Origin: Cercophora sp. LCS_1
Lineage: Eukaryota; Ascomycota; Sordariomycetes; Sordariales; Lasiosphaeriaceae
Assembly (NCBI GenBank): GCA_036250225.1
Contig: JAPZLL010000002.1
Location: forward strand, 1,488,001-1,552,000
Length of the DNA stretch: 64,000 bases
Reading direction: 5' to 3'
In this document: piece after piece, positions 46,747 to 58,669 of the stretch
How the letters are laid out: each line of letters opens with the position of its first letter
Position numbering within the stretch: the first letter of the stretch is position 1
Notes under the pieces: generated by a model
Told to the model about the DNA's origin: nothing
Databases searched by the model: none
Seen by the model: only the letters and a program-made list of their open reading frames with translations
Position numbers and translations under genes: made by a program

Positions 46747-48321
46747 ATGCTTGCCCCGGCGGCCCCCGCGCTGAAGACGGTGCGAGGATTTGGAACCCCG
46801 GCGGCGTCTGGAGACGAGGAGGAGTACTCGGATTATCCATCGACCCCTAAACTCCACGGCAAGACGCCCATAAAGCGGGGTCGCAAGCACATTATCGACG
46901 ATGTGGTCAGCGCGAACTGCAGCCCCATCCTGAAGCCGGTCACCTCCCCTGGGGTGAGTGGTATTGGCAAGCTTCGCGCGCAGCTTGAACCCCTCAACTT
47001 GGGTTCTGACAATACCGCTTTCTCTTCTCGAGCGAGCTCTATGACACGTGGTAGCGAGACTCCCGGCTACGGAAGTCGTCGCCCCAGCCGAATGAATTTG
47101 CGCAGCAACAGCCATAGGCACAGCAACAGCAGTGGTGACGAGACTAGCTCTGATGTGACGACCAGTTACGAAATCGAACTCGAGCACGATTTTGATGCGG
47201 ACCGAGCGGGCATGAGTGACAGCACCGTCTTGGAGGGTCTCGGTAACTCGACTCGTCCACGTCATAAGATGACGGCGGATGATTTTGAGCCTCTTCGGTG
47301 CCTAGGCAAAGGGACCTACGGAACGGTTCTCCTGGTCAAGCAACGATCTACAGGCCGGCTATATGCGCAGAAGCAGTTCAAGAAGGCGTCCCTCGTTGTT
47401 CACAAGAAGCTTGTTGAGCAGACAAAGACGGAACGTCAAATTCTTGAGAGTGTCAACCGCCACCCCTTTGTCGTCAAACTCTTTTACGCCTTTCAAGACC
47501 ACCAAAAGCTTTATCTGATTCTCGAGTACGGCCAAGGCGGTGAGCTGTTTACACACCTCAACACTGAGAAGATGTTCCCCGAGCAAACCGCCGCGTTTTA
47601 CATGGCGGAGATGGTCCTTGCCCTGTCTCATCTTCATGATACATTGGGGGTCGTGTATCGGGACCTTAAGCCCGAGAACTGTCTTCTCGACTCGGAGGGA
47701 CATCTCCTCCTCACTGACTTCGGATTGTCCAAAGTGGCTGTCGATTCCGATGCATGCAACTCAATGCTCGGAACTGTTGAATACATGGCGCCTGAGGTGA
47801 TTCTCGGAAAGAAGTATGGCAAGGCAGTCGACTGGTGGTCGTTTGGTGCTCTGGGCTTTGATCTGATGACGGGTAACCCGCCTTTCCGCGGACAGAACCA
47901 TGCCAAGATTCAGGACAACATTGTCAGGCAGAAGCTCATCTTGCCCTACTTCCTCGGTCCGGATGCCAAGGACTTATTGACCCGTCTACTGCGCAAAGAG
48001 CCTGCCAAGCGCCTGGGCTCCAACATGCCCAAGGATCTGATGACAATCAAGAAGCATCGTTTCTTCCGGAAAATTGATTGGAAGGCTCTGGCCGCGCGCG
48101 AGCTTGAGCCGCCGATCCAACCCATGATCACAGATCCGGAGCTAGCGGAGAACTTTGCGCCGGAATTTACCGATCTCAGTCTCAGCCCGGTCGTGACACG
48201 ACTGGACGACCCTTGGAGCGCCGTGACTCCGGGCGGTGGTAAGGATGACATGTTTGGGGGGTTCAGCTATGTCGCGTCAAGCAGCCTAATCGAAAGCTCT
48301 GGATTTGGGATCGCGGTCTAA
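46747..48321 (+). CDS. psk1: AGC protein kinase of the Psk1/Ypk3 (ribosomal S6 kinase) type
   Basis: A single exon encodes 524 residues. The first about 178 residues are a Ser-rich, likely disordered arm. The kinase domain (about 180-443) has the glycine loop LGKGTYG (186-192), catalytic Lys209, YRDLKPEN (Asp306), DFG at 324-326 and APE near 350. The activation segment reads NSMLGTVEYMAPE, so the PDK1-type phosphosite is probably Ser339, in a more divergent loop than the usual TFCGT. The AGC tail ends in a hydrophobic motif FGGFSY (503-508) with Ser507 as the likely TOR-dependent site, only 16 residues before the end. S. pombe Psk1 and yeast Ypk3 phosphorylate ribosomal protein S6 under TORC1; the same is inferred. 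The related AGC kinase Sch9 lies about 7.6 kb away on the other strand. Confidence 0.87.
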   Translation: MLAPAAPALKTVRGFGTPAASGDEEEYSDYPSTPKLHGKTPIKRGRKHIIDDVVSANCSPILKPVTSPGVSGIGKLRAQLEPLNLGSDNTAFSSRASSMTRGSETPGYGSRRPSRMNLRSNSHRHSNSSGDETSSDVTTSYEIELEHDFDADRAGMSDSTVLEGLGNSTRPRHKMTADDFEPLRCLGKGTYGTVLLVKQRSTGRLYAQKQFKKASLVVHKKLVEQTKTERQILESVNRHPFVVKLFYAFQDHQKLYLILEYGQGGELFTHLNTEKMFPEQTAAFYMAEMVLALSHLHDTLGVVYRDLKPENCLLDSEGHLLLTDFGLSKVAVDSDACNSMLGTVEYMAPEVILGKKYGKAVDWWSFGALGFDLMTGNPPFRGQNHAKIQDNIVRQKLILPYFLGPDAKDLLTRLLRKEPAKRLGSNMPKDLMTIKKHRFFRKIDWKALAARELEPPIQPMITDPELAENFAPEFTDLSLSPVVTRLDDPWSAVTPGGGKDDMFGGFSYVASSSLIESSGFGIAV

Positions 48322-51300
48322 ACCTTGGGTGTCTGGTGGCGGTGGTGGCGGTGGTGGTGGTGGTGGTGGTGGTGGTGGAAGACTGAAGACGCAAGCGTTG
48401 GTGGCGAAGAAAGCCTTTAGCCCAAGAGAGAAGTGCGGAAGGGATGGCTTGGGAGCACATCGCTGGGCTGGATACGAAGTATAGTCGTGATCATGAATCA
48501 TCGACCGAATGGACACCGAGCTGGGGATAAACAGACAGACAGGTGACTTAATGGGTGGGGACTGGGACAGCAGAATGGCGTTTGGACCACCCCCGCGTTG
48601 TCGCGAGTTGGGTCGTTGAGCGAGCGTGAGCGTTCTTGCGGGTGCGTTTGTCGAAGTCGGAGATTGGATCTCACCTTTCCTTCTAGCCCACGTGTTTCGG
48701 GGGTTGCTCGTACTTTGATGTATCAAATCGTTGACTTTTCTGTTTTTGGCACAAGAGGTTGCGCAACCACTGTCGCACGTGGACCGCCTGGCATATTTTG
48801 GTCATGATGCCGAGCATTGAGAATGTCGCAGCCCAAGAATCTTGGGTATAGAAATGCCCGATATCAGTTCGTGGGATCAAGCAAGTAGAGTACGGTTCGG
48901 GTTATGTTCCCCTTTTGCTACAACTGCCATGATTTGACAGGTTTGAGAGACAATTCGGGCCCGAACGTTGCATCGAGATACCCGGGTTACCAAGCTCTGA
49001 CATATCTACGCACCTACATGTGGACAGAAACAGATCGGGAGGTTGGCACGGCACTTGTGAGCTTGCTCTCCGTCAACGAATGTGGCGGGGCGGCAGCGAT
49101 GTCGTCAACAGGCAAGACAATGACTTGGTTCCTTCCTTCTTTTTTTTTCTTCTTTTTCGGAGTGATGACGCGTACCGCAGGGGAAAGGGATCTTGACTTA
49201 CATGTCTCGGCGTTTCGCAACTCTGACGCCCAACCGGCCGGACGGACGGCACGGGGGGGATCACCGTGATGACGGCCCAATCGGCGGTCGGGCGGCATGT
49301 TCGTGGACCATTGGCGACTCGGCCGATAGGTGCAGAGACGTCCCTGGGCAATGGTAGCCAAGAAAGAGATAGGAGCCGCGTCTTACTGCGGCCGCGGCTG
49401 GTTTCGTGGTGGTGCAGGTTCTCGAAGACCGGGAGTTCTTTTGTCTGTCGGTCTCCGACATCCGCCAAGCCGCAAGAGGCCCGCATGGCAGTGTCGGTGA
49501 TGTGGCTCGGGGCGAGCCAATGAGAGGGAGGGTGAAGGTACGGAAGAGGCTGTCGCAAGTTTCTTGTTTTCTGAAACACGTTCTGGATGGCTCAACTTTT
49601 GTGATAAGGTGCATCCATCGGTCGGTAGTTCGCTCTCCCTCTGTGGCCGGGTCCGAAGGAAGGGATCAAGTTTCCCGTGTTGAGGTTGCTTGTTGCAAAG
49701 TCCGATGTGGTGTGATCCGTCATTCACTGTGACAATTTTTCTTCAACCCAAGTTGGAAGCGCTGTGGCTTCTTGTGCGGTGAGAATTTGTGACTCCACAA
49801 GGTCGATGCCACATTTTTGGTGTGGGCGTGCGTCGTCGTCAGCAAGGAGTCAACCAGCCGTCACGTTATTGGACAGGGTTTGGTCCTCAAGGACGCAATG
49901 GCACCAGTTCTATGCAGAAGTAGCCCGAAAATGATGTGGGCAATACGAGACAGGCATGCTTCAAGAGTCTAGACAATTGCAAAGGGCAAGTTGGTCCCAT
50001 CTTAAGCCTCAGCCCAGTGCGGAATGGGCACGCCAGACTTGGGTACAGCGGAATCATAGCAAAGGAAACTGGCAAGTTCAGGGCTGACATGCCCTGGCGC
50101 GGACTTTCGCAGCCCTGCGGTAGTTCCCCGCTGTGGGCTGACATCTATTTTGGGGTGCGACGAAGTGGTCCCGAGGGAGCGCCTCGTTGCCATGTTGACA
50201 GCGTAGTTGCTGTTGGTGACTCCCGATGCTCGTGAGGTTTCAAGCAAAATATGCCTATCTTGACAAAGCTCGATTTCGATATGCCGAGCAGTTATGACGC
50301 TCTTGGGAGGCGTCCGAGTGTGCTCCCGCCGTGCGTTCACTGGTTCTTGGAACGGTTGTGGTGGGTGGAATGGCGCCGCACCCACGTCCTTGGCGTCCAC
50401 ACCGTCGCAGCGCGGTGCGGCCCAGACTTGGCTCCGGGCCCCAATCGCCGTGGTCTCCACATCCATGATCGACGGAGCAGACAGAAAGACGTTCAACTCT
50501 TGAGATGCCTCCCGGAGTCTGTGAAACAGCTCGTCCTCTGGGCACGTCCCGAGATGCTGATAACGACTGCATGCTGCGGCGAATGAGCGGCTGAGGTTGA
50601 CCGGCTCGAAGGGAGAAATACTACCCTATATTTAACCCTGATTAAGCTTCTCGGGAAGTTCCAGCCCCTGCGCCCCCGGAACGCGTGTAATAAGCCGATG
50701 CGAAATCGCCAATCCCAAATGCGTTGGCACCCATTGGGTCGTTGTCAGGATCTGCAGCCGATGGAGGGTCGCCAACTGGGAGGGATTTGGGGCCGGCAGA
50801 CGACCGATCCCAGTTGGAAATTAGCAGCGTGAGAGTCGCAAGCCGGTGTGTTGCGCGGACTGTCGAACCGCTGCATCGGACGAACAGCGACCCAATGCGC
50901 TGGCAGGCGGGCGACCCTGGCTGGCAGTCAGCAACCCCCGGGCACTTTCACATCCCTCTGCGTTTCTGCATTGCCACAAACAGCCGCTGTGGATGTGCGC
51001 TGCGGAGAGCGATGCATTAGGCTGGCTGACCTTGAGAACCCGGCTCACCCTTAGTCCGGGGGAACACATATATCGAGTACCCCTGATTTTCCCTGCTGTT
51101 GGTAACTCAAGACGTGGTTTTTGCGCTCCCTTCCTTTTGTTCGGCAGCACATCAAGAGTTTTGAAAGCTCGGGCTCAGTGCCTCTCTTTTTTCACAAAAA
51201 ATCTCCGTGGAAGGTGCCCGTGGCCTTTGTGTTCAACAAGCCTTGCCCAAATTGAGTCCGACGGCACGCCGCGCTTACAACCCGCAACGGTGTGTCGCGC

Positions 51301-51514
51301 CGCTGTCAACCTCGCCGCATCGCAAGCGGCGCCCCGAGCAACAACTTGACGATATATCCCTTGACTCGGCCCTGGCCTTTTGTTCCTGCTCATCAAGCAG
51401 CTCCATCGCCGTTTACTTCAACGGTTGAGTGGATTGCAGAACGACCTCCAACCCAAATCCTCTCGTTTATATCCACTCCACAACCAATCCCGTTCGGCAG
51501 CGTTTAAGCCCACC
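48322..51514. other. Gene-poor 3.2 kb gap
   Basis: Beyond the GGT repeat and a broken T-run at 49139-49157, no coding exon, RNA gene or repeat pair was recognised. Frames such as 50002-50496 (-) and 50846-51349 (+) lack motifs. The last 300 bases before 51515 are probably the promoter and leader of the DOMON-b561 gene. Confidence 0.5.
48335..48378. repeat. GGT/GGC trinucleotide repeat in the PSK1 3' region
   Basis: Forty-four bases of GGT with two GGC variants begin 14 bases after the PSK1 stop codon, so they are very likely in its 3' untranslated region. On the sense RNA this is a G-rich tract able in principle to form a quadruplex. Confidence 0.85.
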
Positions 51515-52966
51515 ATGAAGACCACCACGGCAGCGTGGCTCACGGCCGCGTTTTCCTGTAAGTCTCCAATCGCATTTAGCCATCATCGCAAAGGTATGAG
51601 AGCTGACACTTTCCAACAGATGCGAGCGTGGTGAAAGGTGCCACTATCACCTATTGTCCCAGCAATGGCAACGATGTCTGCTTTGGTGTTGCTGTCCCGT
51701 CCTCGTCAGCCAGTCAAGGGTCCGGCAACATTTATTTCCAAATTTCGGCGCCAACTTCCTACTCGTGGGTAGCTCTGGGAACGGGTGGAAGCATGTCGAA
51801 CTCCAACATGTTTGTGATGTACCAGAATGGCGCCGGGAATGTGACCATCTCGCCTCGAAGGGGTGTCGGCCACAACACGCCCACGCTGGACACGAGCAGC
51901 ACAGCAGCCCAGCTCACCCTTCTCGAAGGCAGCGGAGTCACCAGTGACGGCAAAATGGTCGCCAATGTTCGATGCGCCAACTGCAACTCGTGGAATGGGG
52001 GCTCGATGTCCCTGTCGGGTTCGTCAACTGGGTGGATTGGAGCATGGAAGAGCGGAAGTTCTTTGGCCACAACAAGCCAGAGCGCTCGCATCACCGAGCA
52101 CGACGATACAGTAACCTTTCAGCTGAACCTGAGCCAGGCGACCGTCAGTTCAGACAGCAACCCATTCGTTGGCAGCAGCGAATCTACCGATGGTGGCTCG
52201 GGAAACGACTCTGGAGGTGGTTCGGGCACTGGCTCGGATCCCAATGGCGATTCAGGTGACGGCAACGGTGGTGCTGGCGGCGGTGTTACCGTCGTCGCAG
52301 CCAACAACATCAATGCCGGCGTCCTCGCTGTCCACGGCGTTGTCATGGCCGTTGTATTCGCTGCCCTGTACCCGGTGGGCTCGTTCCTGATGCCCTTGGT
52401 TGGCAAATGGTGGCTCCACGCTATCTGGCAGACTGTTGCCTTCATTCTCATGTGGATCGGATTCGGAACCGGTATCAAAGCTGCGAACGAGCGCAGGATG
52501 GTGAGTGATCCCAGTGAAGAATACCAGACGACAGCTCGCTAACAGTTCCCAGCTCTTCAACAATGCCCACACCACGTTTGGTGCTGTCGTCGTGGTTTTG
52601 CTCGCCGTCCAACCCGTCCTCGGCTGGATCCATCACCAGTACTTTGTGCGAAATGGTAAACGAGGTGTCGTCAGCTATGCGCACATCTGGTGGGGGCGTA
52701 TCCTCCTGGCGCTGGGTGTGATCAATGGTGGCTTGGGTCTTCAGTTGACGGAACAGCGCAACTCGCTTGTCATTGCCTACGGCGTCGTCGCCGCCCTCGC
52801 CTTTGCCGCGTGGTTCATTGTCAAGATTGTCAAGACCTTGAGCAGCGGAAAGACTGACGGTCGCCGGAGTAAGGAGCCCGGTAGCCCAAGGGATGACCGC
52901 TACGCCGAGCCCCCGAGGCGGCCCTACAAGGAGTCGAGAAAGGATCGGGGTGCCCGATATGTGTAG
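51515..52966 (+). CDS. Secretory-pathway DOMON-cytochrome b561 protein
   Basis: Exons 51515-51557, 51620-52500 and 52553-52966 give 445 residues; the first exon has only 14 codons plus one base and the 62-nt first intron splits the signal peptide (MKTTTAAWLTAAFSYASVVKG). Intron 2 is 52 nt with branch CTAAC. Residues about 22-190 are a DOMON/cellobiose-dehydrogenase cytochrome-like domain with candidate heme ligands Met73 or Met78 and His175, and paired Cys27/35 and Cys133/136. A Gly/Ser/Asp spacer follows (about 190-225). The C-terminal half is a cytochrome b561 core with hydrophobic helices and four conserved-type His (VHGVVMAV, WWLHAIW, NNAHTTFG, YAHIWWG), expected to hold two hemes b. Such proteins pass electrons across a membrane, for example to extracellular iron. 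The basic tail is cytosolic. The physiological partner is unknown. Confidence 0.88.
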
Positions 52967-53691
52967 ATGCGGTGGGGATTGTGGCTTCTCTTTTTCGGTC
53001 AAGTGTAAAAATTGGGCGACTTTAAACTTTCAAAGTGATAGAACGCCGCCAGTTTGATGGACGGAAGATAAGCGGCTGGACGGAGTTCGGAGAACAGGAC
53101 CTTTGCTTTTGTTAGGTTTTCGGGAGCAAAGATGCTGGCCAGATATTTCCTTTAGTCGGCACTTGCTTGGTTGACATAATACTGTCAGACCCGATGACCT
53201 TTCTCAGCCCTAACTTGATCCTCGAGCCTTCCTCTTTGGTGATTGGTAACAAAGCAAACCCCGAGCTCCATGGCCCCGCCGAAGCTTCATAGACAGCTGT
53301 CATGTCATGAAGCAACAGCTGGTCCATGCACCCGAAGCTCGAGATGAGACCCTTTTTCTGAGAGAACCATGTTAAGATCCATGCCAGTGATGGATCGATG
53401 AATCAATGAGTTTAATTATAACAGTAATTTCACGCAAGTGTGATAGCAAAATATACCAGGTTCCCGGAGATTCTTGTCTTGATTCTGAATGTACAGTCAC
53501 GTGATGTACATCCTCCAACCGGACTCTCCCGGCATCGCGCCCGTTCTGTGGCGCTAAACCTCCAGCCGGCAGTTTTTGAAAACCTCTCAGCAAACGACCT
53601 CCACCTTTTCGCTGGCCCCCCGACTGCCACTTGACAATCCGATCTACTGTCTGTGTCAATTGCGCACCCACAACCCCTCACATCCTTCAAG
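52967..53691. other. Intergenic, 3' region and ATP14 promoter
   Basis: About 0.7 kb between two + strand genes, with no recognised coding or RNA feature. Confidence 0.5.
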
Positions 53692-54541
53692 ATGCTCTCT
53701 CCCCTCTCCAGAGCCGTGGTAAGCCGTGAATTGGGAGACGTTCAATTGGCGCGAAACACCGCATTACTGACCTCTCTTGTCGTGCAGAGCGCCCGCAAGG
53801 CCGTTGCCGCCGTCTCCCGGGTCGCCAGCCGTAATGCCGTCCGGACCTTCATCGCCCCAACTGTCTCGCGGAGAGGTACGTGTTTTTGTCGATAACGTGG
53901 GTGCTGTGGCGGCGGGTTTGGTTGTGGTGGTGTTCGGGGTAATCAGGGCTCGATGATGCATTGCATGTTTCGGTGGGAGATACGACCGCGCACGATACAA
54001 TCGATTACGCCATCGACATTTCGATAAACATACGATATTGACGAACAACACCCTATACAACTGCGAACTCGGCATGGCAGCTGGTCTACGCAAACACCTA
54101 TGGGGGACGCTTTTCGCGAGATTGTATACTGCGCATGGCGACACCGACATCAACTTCACATGATGCCCACCCACCGCCACGACCGCCACCAACGCCCCCT
54201 CCTCGACCCTATGTTGATAACCCCCAGAGCGTGCGTTCTTGAAACTAATACCATGTCTTTCAATAGCCGACTTCGTCCAGGAGCTCTACCTGAAGGAGCT
54301 CAAAGCCTACAAGCCCACCCCCATCAAGGAGACCGACTCTGTCGGCCAAGTCTCGACCTTCAACGCCCCCAAGACCCCCAAGTCCCCTGAGGAGGCCGAC
54401 CTTACCTCCAGCCTGAAGGAGTACGAGTCGATGGCAGTCGAGGTGGAGGGTTCCGAGGGCGCCGAGGCCGGCCAGCCGGCTGCCGCCATCGAGGACTGGC
54501 TCGTCGAGGAGGAGGAGGAGGAGCACGCCCACGGCCACTAA
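53692..54541 (+). CDS. ATP14: Mitochondrial ATP synthase subunit H
   Basis: Exons 53692-53718, 53788-53875 and 54267-54541 encode 129 residues. Exon 1 has only nine codons. Intron 1 is 69 nt. Intron 2 is 391 nt, the longest in the window, with donor GTACGT, branch CTAAT and acceptor TAG. The N-terminus (MLSPLSRAVSARKAVAAVSR) is a clear mitochondrial presequence, basic and free of acids. The mature part starts near ADFVQELYLKELKAYKPTP, which is the subunit H signature, and the C-terminus is very acidic (EEEEEEHAHGH). The protein belongs to the peripheral stalk of the F1Fo-ATP synthase. Length is close to that of yeast Atp14. Confidence 0.9.
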
Positions 54542-55912
54542 ATTCTATCCCTCTGAGAAATAACCGATAGGCGGGAATTGAAAAGCCACCCCTGTGGGAA
54601 ATCCAACTTGATGGTTCCAGGGAGGGGTTCCCAAAGGGATGCGCAAGGACGGAGTAGCGGGTGTGACGACCGACCTGGGCAAGCTACTGACTGATGAAAA
54701 GGTACAGAGGACCGAACGGGGGACGTGGGGAGTGAAGGGAAAGGAGGGAGTAATCCGTGTACATTGTTGTTTTTCTGTCTTGTTATACAATTACCGGCGA
54801 GAGGTGCTCATTCCAATACACCAGACTCTTCCTTTCCCGTGCACCCTCCATCCTCTGGGCGGAGTTAACAGTGCCCCGTCTGCTCATCAACGCTGTTTGG
54901 CCAGACCTCCTCGACTCAGCAGGCTGCAGTAAACAAGAGATCAGACGCGACGTGTGAGATTGCTCGACTTTGGACAAGGTGGGCGGTGAGACCCTGACAG
55001 AAAAGTAACGAACGACCACGCCGCAATAAGTGTGGTTGCCATGTAGAGAGATATTCAACCCAGCCCAGGGGTGCTCCGAAACCATTTCGAGGCCTCAGCG
55101 GTTGCTCCAATGGAACGCCTCGAGAGTTTCGATCCAGGCAGTTAGGACCACAAACTGTTGCTGGGTAAAACCGACACAGGTGCCAATAGCTGTGTGGCAT
55201 GGCTCGTATTTTTCTGAAGTACAGGCAACAGTTGTCACGCTTATTCAGACGGAGAATGGGCCGAGTTCGCGCTTGTTTAGTACACACGCTCAGCAGGGAT
55301 CTCGAACAAGCCAGGAGTCAGTAGAATCAAAGTGCATTCATCAACAGCAATAGCTTCCACACAGACGCAAATGAATGCTTGACTTTGAGCTCGCTCATGC
55401 TTGCACCGAGTAGCCGTATCTCCTAACTGATGTTGAACCACACCGACACGCCTCCTGGGCCAGGTACTCAACCACGAGCCCAATCTTCCACTTGCCGATA
55501 ACATATACCCGTTCCCAGCAAACTACCAGTGCCATTAAACAGGCCAGGCTCATCGTTGCCACAGCCATTACTGTCGGATCCATACCATCATAAACTCACA
55601 CACAGCCTATAGACCACGGCTACAGAGTGGACCAGCAATAGATGCGACATTCTTCGCCATAGAGTTGAAATCATTTCCATTAGACTCCTCACCCAAACGC
55701 CCTGCCAAGTGTGTCTCCAAGCAGCCAAACCCCCGGATGCCGTATGACCACCGCCTTAAATGCATTATGCCATGGTGCTCGTGCAATTCATCAACAATCA
55801 ACTTCTTTTCTTGCTCATTTCCGTCGCGCCCGAACCAGAGGAGAGAGTCAGATGAATAATTGGACTGCCGCAGCCGCGCGTCGTGCGGCCCACCGAAAAC
55901 AAAAAAGCCAAT
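54542..55912. other. Convergent intergenic region between ATP14 and SCH9
   Basis: About 1.4 kb with the two 3' ends facing each other. No supported gene, RNA or repeat was found. Confidence 0.5.
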
Positions 55913-58669
55913 TTACATGTCGAAATTGGATGCGCCGAACATTTGCTCGTCGTTTGTGTTCGTCTTGACGATGCCACTCATCCGGTTCGCGCTTCGAGGA
56001 TCAGAGTCATTCAGATCGTCCCAATCATCATCATCCCTCCTGCGGTCTGCAACGTCGTCCATTTCTTCGTCTTCGTACTTGTTGCCGTATCTGTCTCTCA
56101 TGTGATCCTCGAGAGCACTCTCATCAACGAATGTGAACCCTTGGAAGTTGGCTTGTACCGATGGTGAGAGAGGGGTCGAGGTCGCAAAGCCACGAGCGAG
56201 CGCAGCAGCTCTTTCGTTCAGTGACCCATTCGTGTTCAGGGCGTTTGTGAACTCAGGATCGAAATATGACACATCCGTGTCACTCTTCAGTTGTGGCTTG
56301 AAGGGCGGCGTGATGAGCTTCTTCGACAGCGTATCCCAGTCAATATCGTTGAAGAAGGCGTGTCGCTTGAGCTCTTCGGCATCGTCTGTCGCGCCCAGTC
56401 GATGCTTGGGGTTTCGATTGAGTAATCCCTTCACGAAATTCCGCCCTTCGAGCGATAATGTGTCGCGAGGAAACCTGACCTTGCCGAAGGCGATGTTCTT
56501 GTACATCTGTTGCGTGTCCTCGGCGTAAAATGGACTCCACCCACAGCACATCTCGAAAACCAAGACTCCCAACGACCAGAAATCAACCATCTTGGTGTAA
56601 CCAGCTTCGTCAAGGAGAACTTCGGGGGCCAAATACTCGGTTGTGCCGCAGAACGTGTTGGTGGTATCATTCTTTGTAAGGTTTGCCTTGGAGAGCCCGA
56701 AATCACAGAGAGCAATGTGTCCATTGGCGTCCAACAGGATGTTCTCAGGCTTTAGGTCACGATAGACGATGTCGTTCTCGTGCAAATGTTGGATGGCCAG
56801 AATCAGCTCGGCAATGTAAAACTTTGCCCGTCTCTCCTCAAACTTGCCATCCTTTTGCAGGTGCCAGAAGAGTTCGCCGCCCGACATGTAGTCGGTTACC
56901 AGGTAGAGATCAGATGGTGTCTGGAAAGAGAACTTCAACCCAACAATGAACGGCGAGTCTGCCATCGCTGTTCTGACCAGAATGTTGCGTTCTCCCACCG
57001 TGTGTGCCACCTCTTTCTTCTGCACGATCACCTTCTTCGACAGGACTTTCATGGCGTAGATACGCTTAGTGTCCTTCTTTCGCACCTGATAGACCTGTCC
57101 GAAGGTGCCCTTGCCGATAAGTCGCAGGATCTGGAAGTCCTCGGGCCCAAAGTGCTTTCTCTCGGCCCGTTGGTAAAGCGCTTCGACAAAGATCTCTCCT
57201 GTTGGAGCATTCTCGGCCATTGTGTCCGCATGGCCCTTCAGCTGAAACCAGCCTCGGATCGAGCCGTCCCTCACGGAGTTGTTGGCTTGAAAGTCGACAT
57301 GACCAAGAAACTCCTCCCCAGACAAGCCTTGACCGTAGACCGAGATGTCTACAAGCATGTCGGAGTCGACAACATCACTACCACTTGTCAGTAACATGAA
57401 CCTGTTAGCTCTCGGTTAACTAAACGCCTACAATATGGCTTCCGCGTCCCACTTAGGGTTCGTGAAAGAACGACGTGCGGTTCGGTTCCGGAACGTCGGA
57501 TGGTCCCCGACACTGGTGTTGCTACTCTGTCTGCTTCGCATAGGTATGGCCATTGCTGGCCTTCCAGAGTCGCTCCCCTGGCGCTGAATCGGAAGTCCCC
57601 CCATAGCAACAGCCGCGATGGCTGCATCATCATCGGCCTCTGGTGGGTGGCGCGGGCCGCCTGAAATAAGTTCGCTCCGCTGGAACACCACCACCACATA
57701 GGGGTCCCGGCACATCTTCAAGCCTCTTGCCTCGGGAATCTTGATGGTAAGCTTCCCCTTTGCAGCAGGCGCTTGTGCTCCTGGAGGGGTGGGCGTATGC
57801 GTCGCCGTGCGGTCCACCCTCTCCCCGTCGTCCCGGCTCGTGTCCTCTTGGCTGCTGCTCTGGGGCTGGACTGATGTTGAAAGCGCTCGCGTAGGGGTCG
57901 ATGTACCGCTCTTTGAAGCCGGGAAATCTGTTAGCTTCTTGAGGTGAAGGATAGAGGCCGACCCTAAAGAAACATTCTCTGCACCAGAAGTGAAACGTGA
58001 ACGGCTTGGAGAGTTAGGGACTGTGAAAGGGCGACTAGTAGGGTTTGAAAGGTGACGTGCGGGTACGCTCGACCCGTCAACCGCAGCCGTCGAAGGAGCT
58101 ATGGATATCCGACGCGTCCTTCCCTTGCCCAGCTCCGAGACGCTGAAGTTCCGCAAACTCACAGGCCGTGAGGTTGGTGGCGTCCCACCCTTCGACTTTT
58201 GGCTGCCCGAGTCACCCTGAAAGTTCCGCAACGAGGATCGCTGCGATGTGGGCGGAGTCGGATATGGGTGCAGCTGATCAACCGCCGAAGGAGGTGCCTC
58301 CGCCGGACCACCCACCACCTCGTGAGGCAGGGGTGGAGGTCCCTCATCTGGCTGAGAAGACCATTCTGGTTCAACGGGACTGAGTGGAAGCTGGGAGGAG
58401 GTGGGGACACCAGGCGAAGATTCGTTTGTCTTCGGGGCGGCAGGCTCCGGAACAGTCGCGGTATGTCCACCCATCTTGAAGGACCCAGACAGAAACCGCT
58501 GAAGAGAGCTTGGACGAACCTGGTTGAAATAGCTCATGATGCCCGGCAGCCGCTTATCGTGAAGGTCCGGCTGCGGGGTCGCAACACCTGAGCGCGGTGT
58601 ATCCAGCCCGATCTGATCAATACCATCCTCATCCGCAACGGACCTGCTGCTTCGGTTAACACCGGCCAT
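55913..58669 (-). CDS. SCH9: AGC protein kinase Sch9 (C2 domain plus kinase)
   Basis: Exons complement 57432-58669 and 55913-57377 encode 900 residues. The 54-nt intron has an atypical donor GTAGGC, branch CTGAC and acceptor TAG; it joins DAEAI to FDVVDSDML inside the C2 domain. Residues 1 to about 285 are Ser/Pro-rich and disordered with many SP/TP sites. A C2-like domain (about 285-470) starts KGKLTIKIPEARGLK and holds a large Ser/Ala/Gly loop. The kinase domain follows: LIGKGTFGQVY, Lys523, YRDLKPEN (Asp620), DFG 638-640, activation Thr654 in TNTFCGT. The C-terminal extension has TP/SP turn sites and the hydrophobic motif FQGFTF (824-829) with Thr828, the TORC1 target type. Sch9 controls growth, ribosome synthesis, stress and ageing. 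Assignment to Sch9 rather than Ypk1 rests on the C2 domain and FQGFTF. Confidence 0.93.

Noticed and set aside
50002..50496. 164-codon - strand frame
   Set aside because: No motif, no conserved composition, no splice partners.
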